A stretch of 64,000 nt of DNA from the NCBI RefSeq assembly GCF_020166495.1, contig NZ_JAINZS010000006.1, positions 492,782 through 556,781 on the forward strand, written 5' to 3'. This DNA is from Robertkochia aurantiaca. Lineage in GTDB: Bacteria > Bacteroidota > Bacteroidia > Flavobacteriales > Flavobacteriaceae. Numbering within the stretch: position 1 is the first letter of the stretch; every line of letters starts with the position of its first letter. Below, piece by piece: positions 25,373-33,279 of the stretch. The notes under the pieces were generated by a model that was not told the origin of the DNA, did no database searches, and saw only the letters and a program-made list of their open reading frames with translations. A program made the translations under genes and the position numbers.

Positions 25373-26744
25373 CAGGAAACCGAAAATAAGCATTCAGTTT
25401 TTGGGAGCAGCAGGAACAGTCACCGGTTCAAAATTTCTTCTCAAAACCCCGGAAGTAAATATTCTGATCGATTGCGGAATGTTTCAGGGAGAAAAGGAGT
25501 TAAGAGAAAAGAACTGGGAGGCGCTTCCCATAAATATCGAAAGTGTTGATTTTGTATTGCTCACTCACGGACATCTGGATCATGTAGGATATTTGCCCAG
25601 GTTGGTAAAGATGGGTTTCAGGGGAAAGATATACGGGACTTCACCTACCCTGAGTATTGCCAGGATCATCCTGGAAGACAGCGCCAAGATACAGGAGGAA
25701 GATGCTGAAAAAGCCAATGAGGAGGGGTATTCCAAGCACCATCCGGCCATGCCGCTTTACGATTCTGCTGATGTAAATAAAACCTTTGAATTTTTCGAAC
25801 CCCAGCCAAGAGGTGTTTTTATAGATCTGACTCCTGATATACGATACAAACATCATTATGCCGGTCATATTTTGGGGGCTACCTGGCTGGAAATAAAGGT
25901 TTTCGGCAAGACCATCGTTTTTTCAGGAGACCTGGGGCGAAATGACGATCATTTGTTGTACGAGCCTGAGTTACCCAAAAAAGCAGATTACCTGGTAATG
26001 GAGTCGACTTACGGAGATCGGGATCATCCGAAGGAAGATGTAAAGGAAAAGCTGGCAGGGTTGGTCAATGAGGTCATCAATCAAAGAGGAAACCTCATCA
26101 TACCGAGTTTTGCGGTGGAGCGGGCTCAGAGCTTGCTTTATTATCTCTGGCAGCTTTATAAAAGAAACGAAATCCCCTCGGTGAACGTGGTGATCGACAG
26201 CCCTATGAGTAATAAGGTATATGACAGCTTTTTCGATTATCCACAGTGGCACAGACTCAATAAGGAGGTTTTAAAAGAAATTCTCGGTTTTGTGGAAGTG
26301 GTAGAGTCGTATAGTGAAACCTGGAAGATCATTGATCGGAATCAACCGAAGGTTATTGTTGCCGGTAGTGGAATGATCACCGGAGGAAGGGTGCTTACCT
26401 ATCTTCAACAACTGATCGATGAGCCTGAAACCATCGTACTGCTGGCCGGTTTCCAGGCAGAAGGTACCCGCGGGAGGGACTTGCAGGAAGGAGCCAGGGA
26501 GTTGAAGTTCTTCGGTAAGTGGTATCCCGTAAAAGCCCGGGTGGAAAGCTTGTCATCCCTTTCGGCTCATGCGGGGCAGCAGGAATTGCTTGATTGGTTG
26601 CAGGAGCTTGTAAGCGGGCCCGAGAAAATATTCCTGGTACATGGAGAGGAAATAGCTTTGAGCACCCTTGGTGAAAAGATCAAAGAGCGATATGGCTGGG
26701 ATACCCTGATTCCTGAAATGGGTGAAAATTTTGAGCTTTGGTAG
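25362..26744 (+). CDS. Beta-CASP metallo-beta-lactamase-fold hydrolase (RNase-like)
   Basis: A 460-residue protein with the zinc motif HGHLDH (residues 69-74), the beta-CASP insertion and the C-terminal RNA-specificity region (SSLSAHAGQ, IFLVHGE). This is the layout of CPSF73/TTHA0252-type ribonucleases. ATG 25362, within the end of the preceding gene, fits the family start (ISIQFLGAAGTVTGS). An in-frame upstream start would read 21 unrelated codons. It probably degrades or processes RNA. Translational coupling to the ATP-cone nuclease suggests that the two act together. Confidence 0.9.
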   Translation: MENDRKPKISIQFLGAAGTVTGSKFLLKTPEVNILIDCGMFQGEKELREKNWEALPINIESVDFVLLTHGHLDHVGYLPRLVKMGFRGKIYGTSPTLSIARIILEDSAKIQEEDAEKANEEGYSKHHPAMPLYDSADVNKTFEFFEPQPRGVFIDLTPDIRYKHHYAGHILGATWLEIKVFGKTIVFSGDLGRNDDHLLYEPELPKKADYLVMESTYGDRDHPKEDVKEKLAGLVNEVINQRGNLIIPSFAVERAQSLLYYLWQLYKRNEIPSVNVVIDSPMSNKVYDSFFDYPQWHRLNKEVLKEILGFVEVVESYSETWKIIDRNQPKVIVAGSGMITGGRVLTYLQQLIDEPETIVLLAGFQAEGTRGRDLQEGARELKFFGKWYPVKARVESLSSLSAHAGQQELLDWLQELVSGPEKIFLVHGEEIALSTLGEKIKERYGWDTLIPEMGENFELW

Positions 26745-26806
26745 GTTAGGTGTGAGGGTATGAGGGTATGAGGGTATGGAGGTATGAGGGTATGGAGGAA
26801 CTTGCC
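26745..26806. repeat. Octamer repeat GGTATGAR
   Basis: At least five to six copies of an 8-nt unit (GGTATGAG / GGTATGGA) stand in a row directly after the beta-CASP hydrolase stop. The same unit occurs at 63770-63838 and, inverted, near 12640. No coding role is seen, and an 8-nt period does not preserve reading frame. Confidence 0.8.
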
Positions 26807-26877
26807 AAGGTGCTCTAACTGATCTGCTAACTTACCCAAAGTATGACTTATGACCTCGCAAGAATAAGTGCAGTAAT

Positions 26878-27501
26878 ATGTTTAGAACGGATGAAATACG
26901 CTGGTTTTTCAAAAAGGAGTCCTGGTCACTGCTAAAGGCGTTTCATGCCATGGGAGGAGACTCGGCGAACGGAGACTCCAGAACTGATCATTACTTGTAC
27001 CTGCCTCCAAGAGATGACATTGGGGTGAAGATCAGGGAAGGGCAGGTGGAAATCAAGCATCGCGTGAAGATCAACGGAAAGAAGAATCTGAGCAGACAAA
27101 TTTCCGGGTTATCTGAAAGCTGGATCAAATGGAGTTTTAGTGCTGATCCCGGCGACCCGCTTTTGAATGAGATCGTTAAAGGAGAGAGTTATCGCTTTGA
27201 GTCGACCGAAGACCCTTGCTGGATCCCTGTGCTGAAGACCCGATACCTTATTTTTGCTCAGAAAGATGAAAAAGGAGAGTTGCACATAACGCACTCCGAA
27301 CCTTTAGGGGATAGTGGTCTGCAGATCGAATATTCCCGCATACGTGTGCATGAAGAAGACTGGTTTAGCTTCGCACTGGAATGGTTCGGGGGAAGTGAGC
27401 TTCAGCCTTCTGTCATCTTTAATAAGCAAATATTTAATGAGGTTTCCCTTCCGTTGGAGGAATCTATGGGCTATTCGGCCTTTTTGAACAGGCTGGGTTG
27501 A
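26878..27501 (+). CDS. Conserved protein, possibly CYTH-like
   Basis: A 207-residue cytoplasmic protein without signal or membrane segments. It opens with EIRWFFKKE. It contains LYLPPRDDIGVKIREGQVEIKHR, alternating charged residues on predicted beta strands as in the EXEXK-type tunnel of CYTH/triphosphate-tunnel enzymes. The canonical EXEXK is not exact, so this is only a fold-level suggestion. It is the last plus-strand gene of the stress island and stands alone after the octamer repeat. Confidence 0.7.
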   Translation: MFRTDEIRWFFKKESWSLLKAFHAMGGDSANGDSRTDHYLYLPPRDDIGVKIREGQVEIKHRVKINGKKNLSRQISGLSESWIKWSFSADPGDPLLNEIVKGESYRFESTEDPCWIPVLKTRYLIFAQKDEKGELHITHSEPLGDSGLQIEYSRIRVHEEDWFSFALEWFGGSELQPSVIFNKQIFNEVSLPLEESMGYSAFLNRLG

Positions 27502-27663
27502 TCCATTCCTGCTTATTAAAGTTATGATTTGATAGTTATGGTTATAAGGGTTGCCTGTAAACGGGTAGTAGATCAGTTCCTGGTTTTTCCGTTACAGCAA
27601 CGGTGCTTTGCTGAAATACTGCCTTCAACCGTACTCAACAATCTACGGGTAAGATTTCCTTAG

Positions 27664-28467
27664 TCATCCGGTTGTATCAATCTCTTTCATTTTATTTTTT
27701 GACAGATAGTCCCTTAGTTCCTGCGTGAATATCAAGCCATTCAGGTCAAGGAATATGTGCACTGCAACAGCGAACCATATGTTCTGTGAAAGCAGATAGA
27801 TGTAGAAAAGCATCAGGCCTGCAAGGGTGGTGGAAATGACTCCGGAAATTCCCTGGTACGCATGAGCAAGTCCGAACCAAATAGAAGATCCGATGATTGA
27901 AATCCATGTCGATCCGGTTACTTCAAATAGGAGAATGGGGACCGATAACCTGAAAAACAGTTCTTCACAGACTCCGGCATTGACCGATAAAAGGGTAACC
28001 CAGATTTTTTCTTTAGCATTCCTTGGTAAAAGGTGCTGGATTTCCTGATTCGTTACTTCTGCATCAGCTGTCACTCCTTGTCGATGGTTCTGGTATACAG
28101 ATATCCATGTTAAAACGGGAGCTGCGAACAGCAATAGCGGAATGAATGCTACCAGAAAGATCCTGGCTATTCGCCAAAAGCTCATGCCTTCACCGCTAAC
28201 TGTGAATGCACGGATCGACTCTGAAAGATCTAATAAGAAATCAGGCATACGCTGCAAAGACGAAGATGCATCGAGGAGGATCAATGTTGCCAAAGCTGCC
28301 AGACCGTATAAAAAGAAAGCTTCCAGGGTGTTTTTTCGCAGGCATTCTTGCCTGGCTTCGGTGGAGTCAAGCGATTTGAAACGCGCAAATTTTTTCCTGT
28401 CTCTGAAATGAGACCAAACAGACACAAAAATCAGAAGAAACAGTACAATTAAGCCGGTGGTTGTCAT
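27664..28467 (-). CDS. CPBP-family intramembrane metalloprotease
   Basis: A 267-residue membrane protein of the CAAX-protease/bacteriocin-processing (Abi) family with about seven helices. The catalytic EExxxR is EELFFR near residue 170. The second motif FxxxH is WFGLAHAYQG, and the third HxxxD/N is HIFLDLN. Members cleave membrane proteins or peptides and are often of unknown substrate. It is a single gene on the minus strand with no peptide partner visible nearby. Confidence 0.88.
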   Translation of the reverse strand: MTTTGLIVLFLLIFVSVWSHFRDRKKFARFKSLDSTEARQECLRKNTLEAFFLYGLAALATLILLDASSSLQRMPDFLLDLSESIRAFTVSGEGMSFWRIARIFLVAFIPLLLFAAPVLTWISVYQNHRQGVTADAEVTNQEIQHLLPRNAKEKIWVTLLSVNAGVCEELFFRLSVPILLFEVTGSTWISIIGSSIWFGLAHAYQGISGVISTTLAGLMLFYIYLLSQNIWFAVAVHIFLDLNGLIFTQELRDYLSKNKMKEIDTTG

Positions 28468-28644
28468 GTCAGTTGTTTTCGAGTGCTATTGATTTACACC
28501 TGGAAGAGAAATAATACATATCTCTCAACAGTGCACCATATGGGTAGTCCATCAGAAGTAATCGTTACATGTAATTGCGATTTTTTACAATATACCATCA
28601 GACTACCTATGCGTATTTGGTCAGAACTTTAATACGAATTTATA

Positions 28645-28652
28645 TATGTTTG
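28645..28652 (+). promoter_or_regulatory. -7 element before the alpha/beta hydrolase
   Basis: TATGTTTG matches TAnnTTTG exactly, 25 nt before the start codon. The nearest TTG upstream (28617-28619) is 25 nt away, a little beyond the usual 17-23 nt range, so only the -7 half is well supported. Confidence 0.4.
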
Positions 28653-28677
28653 CATTCTTTAAAAAACAAAGGCAATT

Positions 28678-29475
28678 ATGAATCGATTTCTACTATTTGC
28701 AGCTTTTATCGCTGTGCAGGTTTCTTTTTCACAGATGGACGACCGGTTTTATTTTCCAAACAAGGACTGGAAATCAACCGATGGCTATCGATTTGAGGAG
28801 ATCTTTTTCTACCCTGATCAGGATACGTTGAGCACGGTTTTAATGAAGCCGGATACCTCCCCGAAAGCAAGTATACTGTATTTTCATGGCTCCGGTGGTA
28901 ATGTGACCAACTATATGCCGCTGGCACAACCTTTGGTTGAAGCGGGATACCAGGTTTTAATGGTAGATTTCAGGGGTTATGGTCATTCTACCGGAAAGCC
29001 CACACATGTGAATATTGGCTCTGATGCCCAGTTCCTCTATGAGAAAATGCAGGAATTGCCGGCAGTAAGAGGCCAGGAGATATTGGTTTACGGAAGTTCG
29101 ATGGGTACACAAGCAGCCATTCATCTTGCCAGGTACAATCAGGAAAAGTTAAAAGGACTTGTGCTTGACGGTGCCCTGGCTTCATTCACAGATATAGCTC
29201 TTCAGTACGCACCACCGGCAGCTCACCCTGATATCAAGGCGCAGGAAAGCTTATTCCCCTATTCAGCCAAAGCGGATATTGCTCATATCACAGATCTTCC
29301 GATATTATTTATTCACAGTAAAGAGGATAAGGAAGTGTCATATGAGCAGGGAGAAAGGTTGTTTGAACTTACACGCGCTCCGAAATCATTCTGGACCTAT
29401 GAAGGCGGGCATCTTCAGGCACCGGCTTTGTTTCCGGAGGAACTTACCAGACGAGTTGATGCGCTTACCCAATAA
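28678..29475 (+). CDS. Alpha/beta hydrolase, exported
   Basis: A 265-residue hydrolase of the BEM46/ABHD13-like group. A cleavable signal peptide ends near residue 19 (AVQVSFSQ). The oxyanion loop HGSGGN, nucleophile elbow YGSSMGTQ and acid/histidine region (HSKEDKEVSYEQG, GGHLQAP) are all present, so it should be catalytically competent. The substrate is unknown. It is a single gene with the -7 promoter element described just upstream. Confidence 0.88.
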   Translation: MNRFLLFAAFIAVQVSFSQMDDRFYFPNKDWKSTDGYRFEEIFFYPDQDTLSTVLMKPDTSPKASILYFHGSGGNVTNYMPLAQPLVEAGYQVLMVDFRGYGHSTGKPTHVNIGSDAQFLYEKMQELPAVRGQEILVYGSSMGTQAAIHLARYNQEKLKGLVLDGALASFTDIALQYAPPAAHPDIKAQESLFPYSAKADIAHITDLPILFIHSKEDKEVSYEQGERLFELTRAPKSFWTYEGGHLQAPALFPEELTRRVDALTQ

Positions 29476-29784
29476 AATGGCCTTTTTATTTGATCTTATT
29501 CGTAGAACTTTCATGTTTTAACATTTATTGTTATGTAGAATAAGGGGAGTTTTTTTATTATTCTTACATAAGTCTGAATATGCAGAGTCTTAACAGTAGT
29601 AAACACCGAAATAAATAGGTGAATGGTTTGACAATAGTGCAATTAACAGGTGCCATAAGATGACCTTTTTCGTTGTGATCGTTGATTCGTCTATAGTATC
29701 CCTTATAATTATAGTATAGGGTTTAAAGGTTAAAAACATGGAAATTGAGTATCTTTAGAGATTAGGCCCCCATGACAATTCATA
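29476..29784. other. 309-nt intergenic region, no gene seen
   Basis: AT-rich spacer between the hydrolase and the transglycosylase. TATCTTTA at 29750-29757 could be a -7 element for the transglycosylase, but no TTG is at a proper distance. No clear terminator, repeat or small gene was found. Confidence 0.45.
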
Positions 29785-29787
29785 GTG

Positions 29788-31173
29788 ATGGAGCGATTTC
29801 TTTTTATACTTTTATTCTTAGGGCTATATATCGGGAGTATTACAATTCCTGAAGCCCGCATGGCCACATCAACCAACAAGCTTCGGGCTTTGGTTGTGTA
29901 TAGTTCTACGAGTTACTTTCTCTATAAGGGAGAAACCATGGGGTTTGAATACGAACTGCTTAATCACCTGGCTGCACAGCAGGGAATGGATCTGGAAATC
30001 GTTGTTTCTGATGGTATAGAGAGCCTGATTCCTGATCTTTTGGCCGGAAAAGGAGACCTGATCGCCCATGGATTGAATATCACTTCGGAAAGAATGAACA
30101 AGATTCAGTTTACAGATACTGTTATCATGACCAAACAAGTACTCGTACAGCGTAAGCCGGAAAACTGGCAATCGATTCCGTCAGCAAAGCTGCAGGAAAT
30201 TCTGGTGAGTAATTACAGAGATCTGTTGGGTGATACCCTCACAGTAGCGCGAGGTACATCTTATGAGGAACGACTTCGTAAATTTATTGACAGCATAGGG
30301 GGTGGGATACATGTACAATTATTGGATCCGAAGTACTCTAAAGGCGAATTGATCGAGATGGTCAATGATGGAATTATACAGTATACCATAGCAGAAGAAT
30401 ACATAGCGGGAATAAATGCTTCATGGATGTCGGATCTGGATGTTTCTGTTGCGCTAACACCGGAAGAACCTATTGCATGGGCGGTAAGGCCTGGGGAGAC
30501 CGAATTGCTTCAAGTCTTGAATGAAGGTGTAAAAAAAAGCAAGTCCTCCACTACATATGCGGTGATCTATAATAAATATTTTAAAAATCAGAAGTACTTC
30601 AAAACAAGGATCAAAAGTCCCTTTTACAGTCTTAAAAATAATCAGATCAGTCCGTTTGATAAAATTGTAAAAGAGGAGGCAGCTGGTATAGGGTGGGATT
30701 GGCGTTTAGTTAGTTCGGTAATTTATCAGGAATCCCGCTTTGACCCAAAGGTAAATGCATGGTCGGGTGCGGTGGGACTCATGCAGTTAATGCCTAAGAC
30801 TGCGGCGTCACTCGGGGTAAATGATTTAACAGATCCGGCACAGAATATAGCCGGGGGCTGCCGTTATTTGGCTCAGTTGTTCGAAAGGTTTGATGAAGTT
30901 AAAGATTCAGTACAGCGTATGAAATTTACTCTTGCTTCTTATAACTGCGGAAGTGGTCATGTGTTTGATGCTCAGAGACTGGCAGATTCGAGAGGCATGA
31001 ACCGTAACTGGTGGGATGGTAATGTAGAAATATGTCTGAAGGAATTAAGTGACCCCGAGAATTATACCCTGCCCATGATAAAGTACGGTTATGTGAAGGG
31101 AAGGCAGCCTTATAATTACGTCAGAGATATCTTTCAGCGATACGATCACTATTCGTTTTTCATTAACAAGTAA
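29788..31173 (+). CDS. mltF: MltF-type membrane-bound lytic transglycosylase
   Basis: A 461-residue two-domain murein enzyme. After a signal sequence of about 23 residues, residues about 35-265 form a solute-binding-protein family 3 domain (regulatory in MltF). Residues about 285-440 form the SLT lysozyme-like domain. The catalytic glutamate is in YQESRFDP, followed by GAVGLMQLMPKTA. It cleaves glycan strands non-hydrolytically to give anhydromuropeptides. ATG 29788 is preferred over GTG 29785 one codon earlier. It is followed by the repeat-rich region. Confidence 0.9.
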   Translation: MERFLFILLFLGLYIGSITIPEARMATSTNKLRALVVYSSTSYFLYKGETMGFEYELLNHLAAQQGMDLEIVVSDGIESLIPDLLAGKGDLIAHGLNITSERMNKIQFTDTVIMTKQVLVQRKPENWQSIPSAKLQEILVSNYRDLLGDTLTVARGTSYEERLRKFIDSIGGGIHVQLLDPKYSKGELIEMVNDGIIQYTIAEEYIAGINASWMSDLDVSVALTPEEPIAWAVRPGETELLQVLNEGVKKSKSSTTYAVIYNKYFKNQKYFKTRIKSPFYSLKNNQISPFDKIVKEEAAGIGWDWRLVSSVIYQESRFDPKVNAWSGAVGLMQLMPKTAASLGVNDLTDPAQNIAGGCRYLAQLFERFDEVKDSVQRMKFTLASYNCGSGHVFDAQRLADSRGMNRNWWDGNVEICLKELSDPENYTLPMIKYGYVKGRQPYNYVRDIFQRYDHYSFFINK

Positions 31174-31299
31174 TTGGTATTAACATCCTGTTTTTGATCA
31201 CGAAATGTCTTGAATTTATATTTTTCAGAGGGTTAGTGGGTTAGCTTTATCTAAAACAGAATTTTCACCCCTTAATCCATAACCCAAAACCCTATAACT

Positions 31300-31329
31300 A
31301 AAAAACCCAGCCATATGGCTGGGTTTTTA
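31300..31329. terminator. Terminator module A (CCCAGCC-type hairpin)
   Basis: A7/T5-flanked hairpin with arms AAAACCCAGCCATAT/ATATGGCTGGGTTTT, the same sequence as the hairpin following tRNA-Phe at 32331-32360. It can end transcription in both directions. It lies next to a tRNA 3'-end remnant at 31333-31371. Confidence 0.8.
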
Positions 31330-31332
31330 TGT

Positions 31333-31371
31333 GGTATCTCCAGCCCAGACGATTCGGGGCTGGAGGTGGGA
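31333..31371 (-). pseudogene. tRNA-Phe 3'-end remnant A
   Basis: On the minus strand, the acceptor 3' end is kept with one change (GGTATCTCCAG for GGTACCTCCAG on the plus strand). The T-arm is replaced by a 7-bp hairpin CCAGCCC...GGGCTGG. The rest of the tRNA is absent. It is the most diverged of three such remnants. Confidence 0.6.
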
Positions 31372-31414
31372 CTGCCCCATTGCTGAATTGTGGATTATCA
31401 ATTATAAATATATA

Positions 31415-31450
31415 CGTCTTTGCGAGGAGCGAAACGACGAAGCAATCTGC
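31415..31450. repeat. Interspersed repeat, GCGAGGAGCGAAACGACGAA type
   Basis: The sequence around TGCGAGGAGCGAAACGACGA and AGCAATCT resembles short interspersed repeats known from many Bacteroidota intergenic regions. Only one copy is present in the window, so repetition is inferred from memory and not from this sequence. Confidence 0.45.
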
Positions 31451-31468
31451 TGACGAAAATAGAGATTA

Positions 31469-31820
31469 GGGATTTGTGATTGGTTATTAGTTATTGGGTC
31501 TCTACCCATGTAACTTCATTACTTCATTACCTCATTACTTCATTACCTCATTACCAGTATAACTGGCTAACTGCATAACCGTATAACTGAATAGGGATTT
31601 GTGATTGGTTATTAGTTATTGGGTCTCTACCCATGTAATTTCATTACTTCATTACCTCATTACTTCATTACCGGTATAACTGGATAACTGCATAACCGTA
31701 TAACTGAATAGGGATTTGTGATTGGTTATTAGTTATTGGGTCTCTACCCATGTAATTTCATTACTTCATTATCTCATTACTTCATTACCTGTCTACTGGA
31801 TAACCGCATAACCGACAACC
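31469..31820. repeat. Three tandem ~117-125-nt repeats
   Basis: Three direct copies start at 31469, 31594 and 31711, each opening with GGGATTTGTGATTGGTTATT. Copy one is 8 nt longer because it has one extra TCATTACC-type octamer. Inside each copy are two octamer blocks, ATTACTTC/ATTACCTC and CAGTTATA-type in reverse complement. Copy three merges into the sequence preceding terminator B. No credible gene reads through them. Confidence 0.88.
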
Positions 31821-31828
31821 CTATAACT

Positions 31829-31857
31829 AAAAAACCCAGCCATATGGCTGGGTTTTT
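31829..31857. terminator. Terminator module B
   Basis: Identical to the hairpin after tRNA-Phe. A 62-nt stretch (31811-31872) including this hairpin is the same base for base as 32313-32374. Both A and T tracts are present, so it may work in both directions. It separates the GIY-YIG gene from the tandem repeats. Confidence 0.82.
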
Positions 31858-31861
31858 ATGT

Positions 31862-31899
31862 GGTACCTCCAGCCCCGAAGCGTCGGGGGAACCAGGGAC
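31862..31899 (-). pseudogene. tRNA-Phe 3'-end remnant B
   Basis: Compared with the intact tRNA-Phe, the acceptor 3' end (GGTACCTCCAG on plus) and the start of the T-arm (GAACCAGGGAC) are exact. The five-base T-loop piece GAATC is replaced by a GC-rich hairpin CCCCGAAGCGTCGGGG. The remnant ends 6 nt from the stop codon of the GIY-YIG gene. Confidence 0.75.
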
Positions 31900-31905
31900 G
31901 TCATA

Positions 31906-32172
31906 TCATAATTCATCAAGAATATTTGGGTCTGAGAGGATCTTCCTGATGAAAGTCCTGCTTTTCATTCGCTTGATAAATCCTTCCAGATATTTTGCTC
32001 TTTCAGGGTCAGGACATTGATAAGTGAGTACAAACTTCCAGTCTTGAGCGATTTTTGTGAAACTTTGTGCATAAGCATGCGAGTTATGCTTAATTAGTCT
32101 TTCGTCCAGATCTACAGTAATACCGAAATAAAATCTATCGACTTTTTCGCTGTAAATGATGTATAAGTGCAT
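31906..32172 (-). CDS. GIY-YIG family nuclease, small single-domain
   Basis: An 88-residue stand-alone GIY-YIG domain. The signature halves are LYIIYS (GIY position) and FYFGIT (YIG position). The catalytic Arg is in LDERLIKHN, and the metal-binding Glu is in YLEGFIKR. It lies between two tRNA-Phe 3'-end remnants and their terminators. Related small GIY-YIG genes are known beside tRNA genes in Bacteroidota. Whether it moves by homing, repairs DNA or is a passenger is not known. The frame ends 6 nt before remnant B. Confidence 0.85.
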   Translation of the reverse strand: MHLYIIYSEKVDRFYFGITVDLDERLIKHNSHAYAQSFTKIAQDWKFVLTYQCPDPERAKYLEGFIKRMKSRTFIRKILSDPNILDEL

Positions 32173-32189
32173 AGGCCTGAATATAAAAC

Positions 32190-32218
32190 AAAAAAACCGA
32201 GCGTTTGCTCAGGTTTTT
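32190..32218. terminator. Terminator module C before the GIY-YIG gene
   Basis: Hairpin AAAAACC-GAGC-GTTT-GCTC-AGGTTTTT with A and T flanks, similar in layout to modules A, B and D but with another stem sequence. It stands between the GIY-YIG start and tRNA remnant C. Confidence 0.65.
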
Positions 32219-32221
32219 AGT

Positions 32222-32248
32222 GGTGCCTCCGATGGAGAAGCATCGGCA
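32222..32248 (-). pseudogene. tRNA 3'-end remnant C
   Basis: GGTGCCTCC on the plus strand resembles the tRNA-Phe acceptor end GGTACCTCC. It is followed by a hairpin CCGATG-GAGAAG-CATCGG where the T-arm would be, parallel to remnants A and B. The remaining tRNA sequence is absent. Shorter and less certain than remnant B. Confidence 0.5.
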
Positions 32249-32330
32249 AATCAATATTTTTTCTATTGATAGATGGGCTGATATCATAAAGAGGGTCACG
32301 CTTAATCTCATTACCGACAACCCTATAACT

Positions 32331-32360
32331 AAAAAACCCAGCCATATGGCTGGGTTTTTA
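32331..32360 (-). terminator. Terminator of tRNA-Phe (module D)
   Basis: Hairpin with A and T tracts beginning 3 nt beyond the tRNA 3' end on the minus strand. Stem AAAACCCAGCCATAT/ATATGGCTGGGTTTT. It is the intact original of modules A and B. Confidence 0.85.
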
Positions 32361-32362
32361 TG

Positions 32363-32435
<73 letters not shown>

Positions 32436-32467
32436 AGTTGCTTACAGTATTACTGCGATTGCGGGTG

Positions 32468-32498
32468 CAAATATATGTGCAAAATTAATATCTGCAAA
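32468..32498 (-). promoter_or_regulatory. tRNA-Phe promoter
   Basis: Reading the minus strand, TTTG (32498-32495) is followed after 19 nt by TATATTTG (32475-32468), an exact match to the Bacteroidota TTTG/TAnnTTTG consensus. The predicted start lies about 28 nt before the mature tRNA 5' end. It shows that the host uses the Bacteroidota sigma-factor pattern. Confidence 0.8.
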
Positions 32499-32550
32499 GG
32501 AAAAGTAAAAAAAAACGGTTTCGTAAATTTGCAGGAATTAGCGCGCTGGA

Positions 32551-33279
32551 ATGAACTTGGTAATAGACGTAGGAAATTCATTTATTAAAGTAGCTGTTTT
32601 TCAGGGAACACAGCTCGTTTCCATAGAATTTTGCAAGGAAGAAAACTTTAATACCTGCATAAGTCATTGCTTCAATGCCCATCCCGATATCGAGAGAGCC
32701 ATTATCTCTTCGGTAGGCCGGCTCGATGCAAAACGACTGAAAGCCCTGAAGGTATTCTGCCCGGTGCACGAGCTTTCACATGAATCTAAGATACCTTTCA
32801 GGAATCGCTATGCCACTCCCCGGACTTTGGGCATGGATCGAATTGCATTGGTTTCATCGGCCTTCTATCATTATCCTCATACCAACTGCCTGGTGATCGA
32901 TGCCGGAACCTGTATCACCTACGATTTTATCAATGCAGAAAGCGAATATCTCGGAGGCGCTATTTCACCCGGACTCCAAATGCGGTTCAGGGCGCTTCAT
33001 GAATTCACCAGCCGGCTTCCGCTGGTTGAAGAAACCGATTATGAGGATTTGATCGGGATTTCTACAGATTCTTCAATAATTACAGGTGTAATAGGGGGTG
33101 CAGCTAAAGAAATTGATGGAATCATCGCCGAATACCTACAAAATTTCAAAGATTTAACAGTTATTTTAACAGGGGGCGATCACCTAATTTTGTCAAAAAG
33201 AATTAAAAATACCATATTTGCCCATTCAAATTTCCTCCTCGAGGGATTGAATTACTTATTAGAACTCAACAAACACTAA
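32551..33279 (+). CDS. coaX: Type III pantothenate kinase
   Basis: First step of coenzyme A synthesis: ATP-dependent phosphorylation of pantothenate. The 242-residue protein has the ASKHA-fold motifs of CoaX: DVGNSFIK at the start, the TPRTLGMDRIALV stretch, VIDAGTCITYD and GGAISPGL. The length is normal for the short CoaX forms. TAAATTTG at 32524-32531 is a good -7 element 20 nt upstream, without a matching -33. The stop codon overlaps the next start by one base, the first of a co-directional block. Confidence 0.93.
   Translation: MNLVIDVGNSFIKVAVFQGTQLVSIEFCKEENFNTCISHCFNAHPDIERAIISSVGRLDAKRLKALKVFCPVHELSHESKIPFRNRYATPRTLGMDRIALVSSAFYHYPHTNCLVIDAGTCITYDFINAESEYLGGAISPGLQMRFRALHEFTSRLPLVEETDYEDLIGISTDSSIITGVIGGAAKEIDGIIAEYLQNFKDLTVILTGGDHLILSKRIKNTIFAHSNFLLEGLNYLLELNKH

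Noticed and set aside
31469..31820. CRISPR array
   Set aside because: The units are long (over 115 nt), contiguous and without unique spacers, and no cas gene is present.
31174..32362. Insertion sequence or integrase-bearing island at tRNA-Phe
   Set aside because: No transposase, integrase or terminal inverted repeats; the only protein gene is the 88-residue GIY-YIG nuclease.
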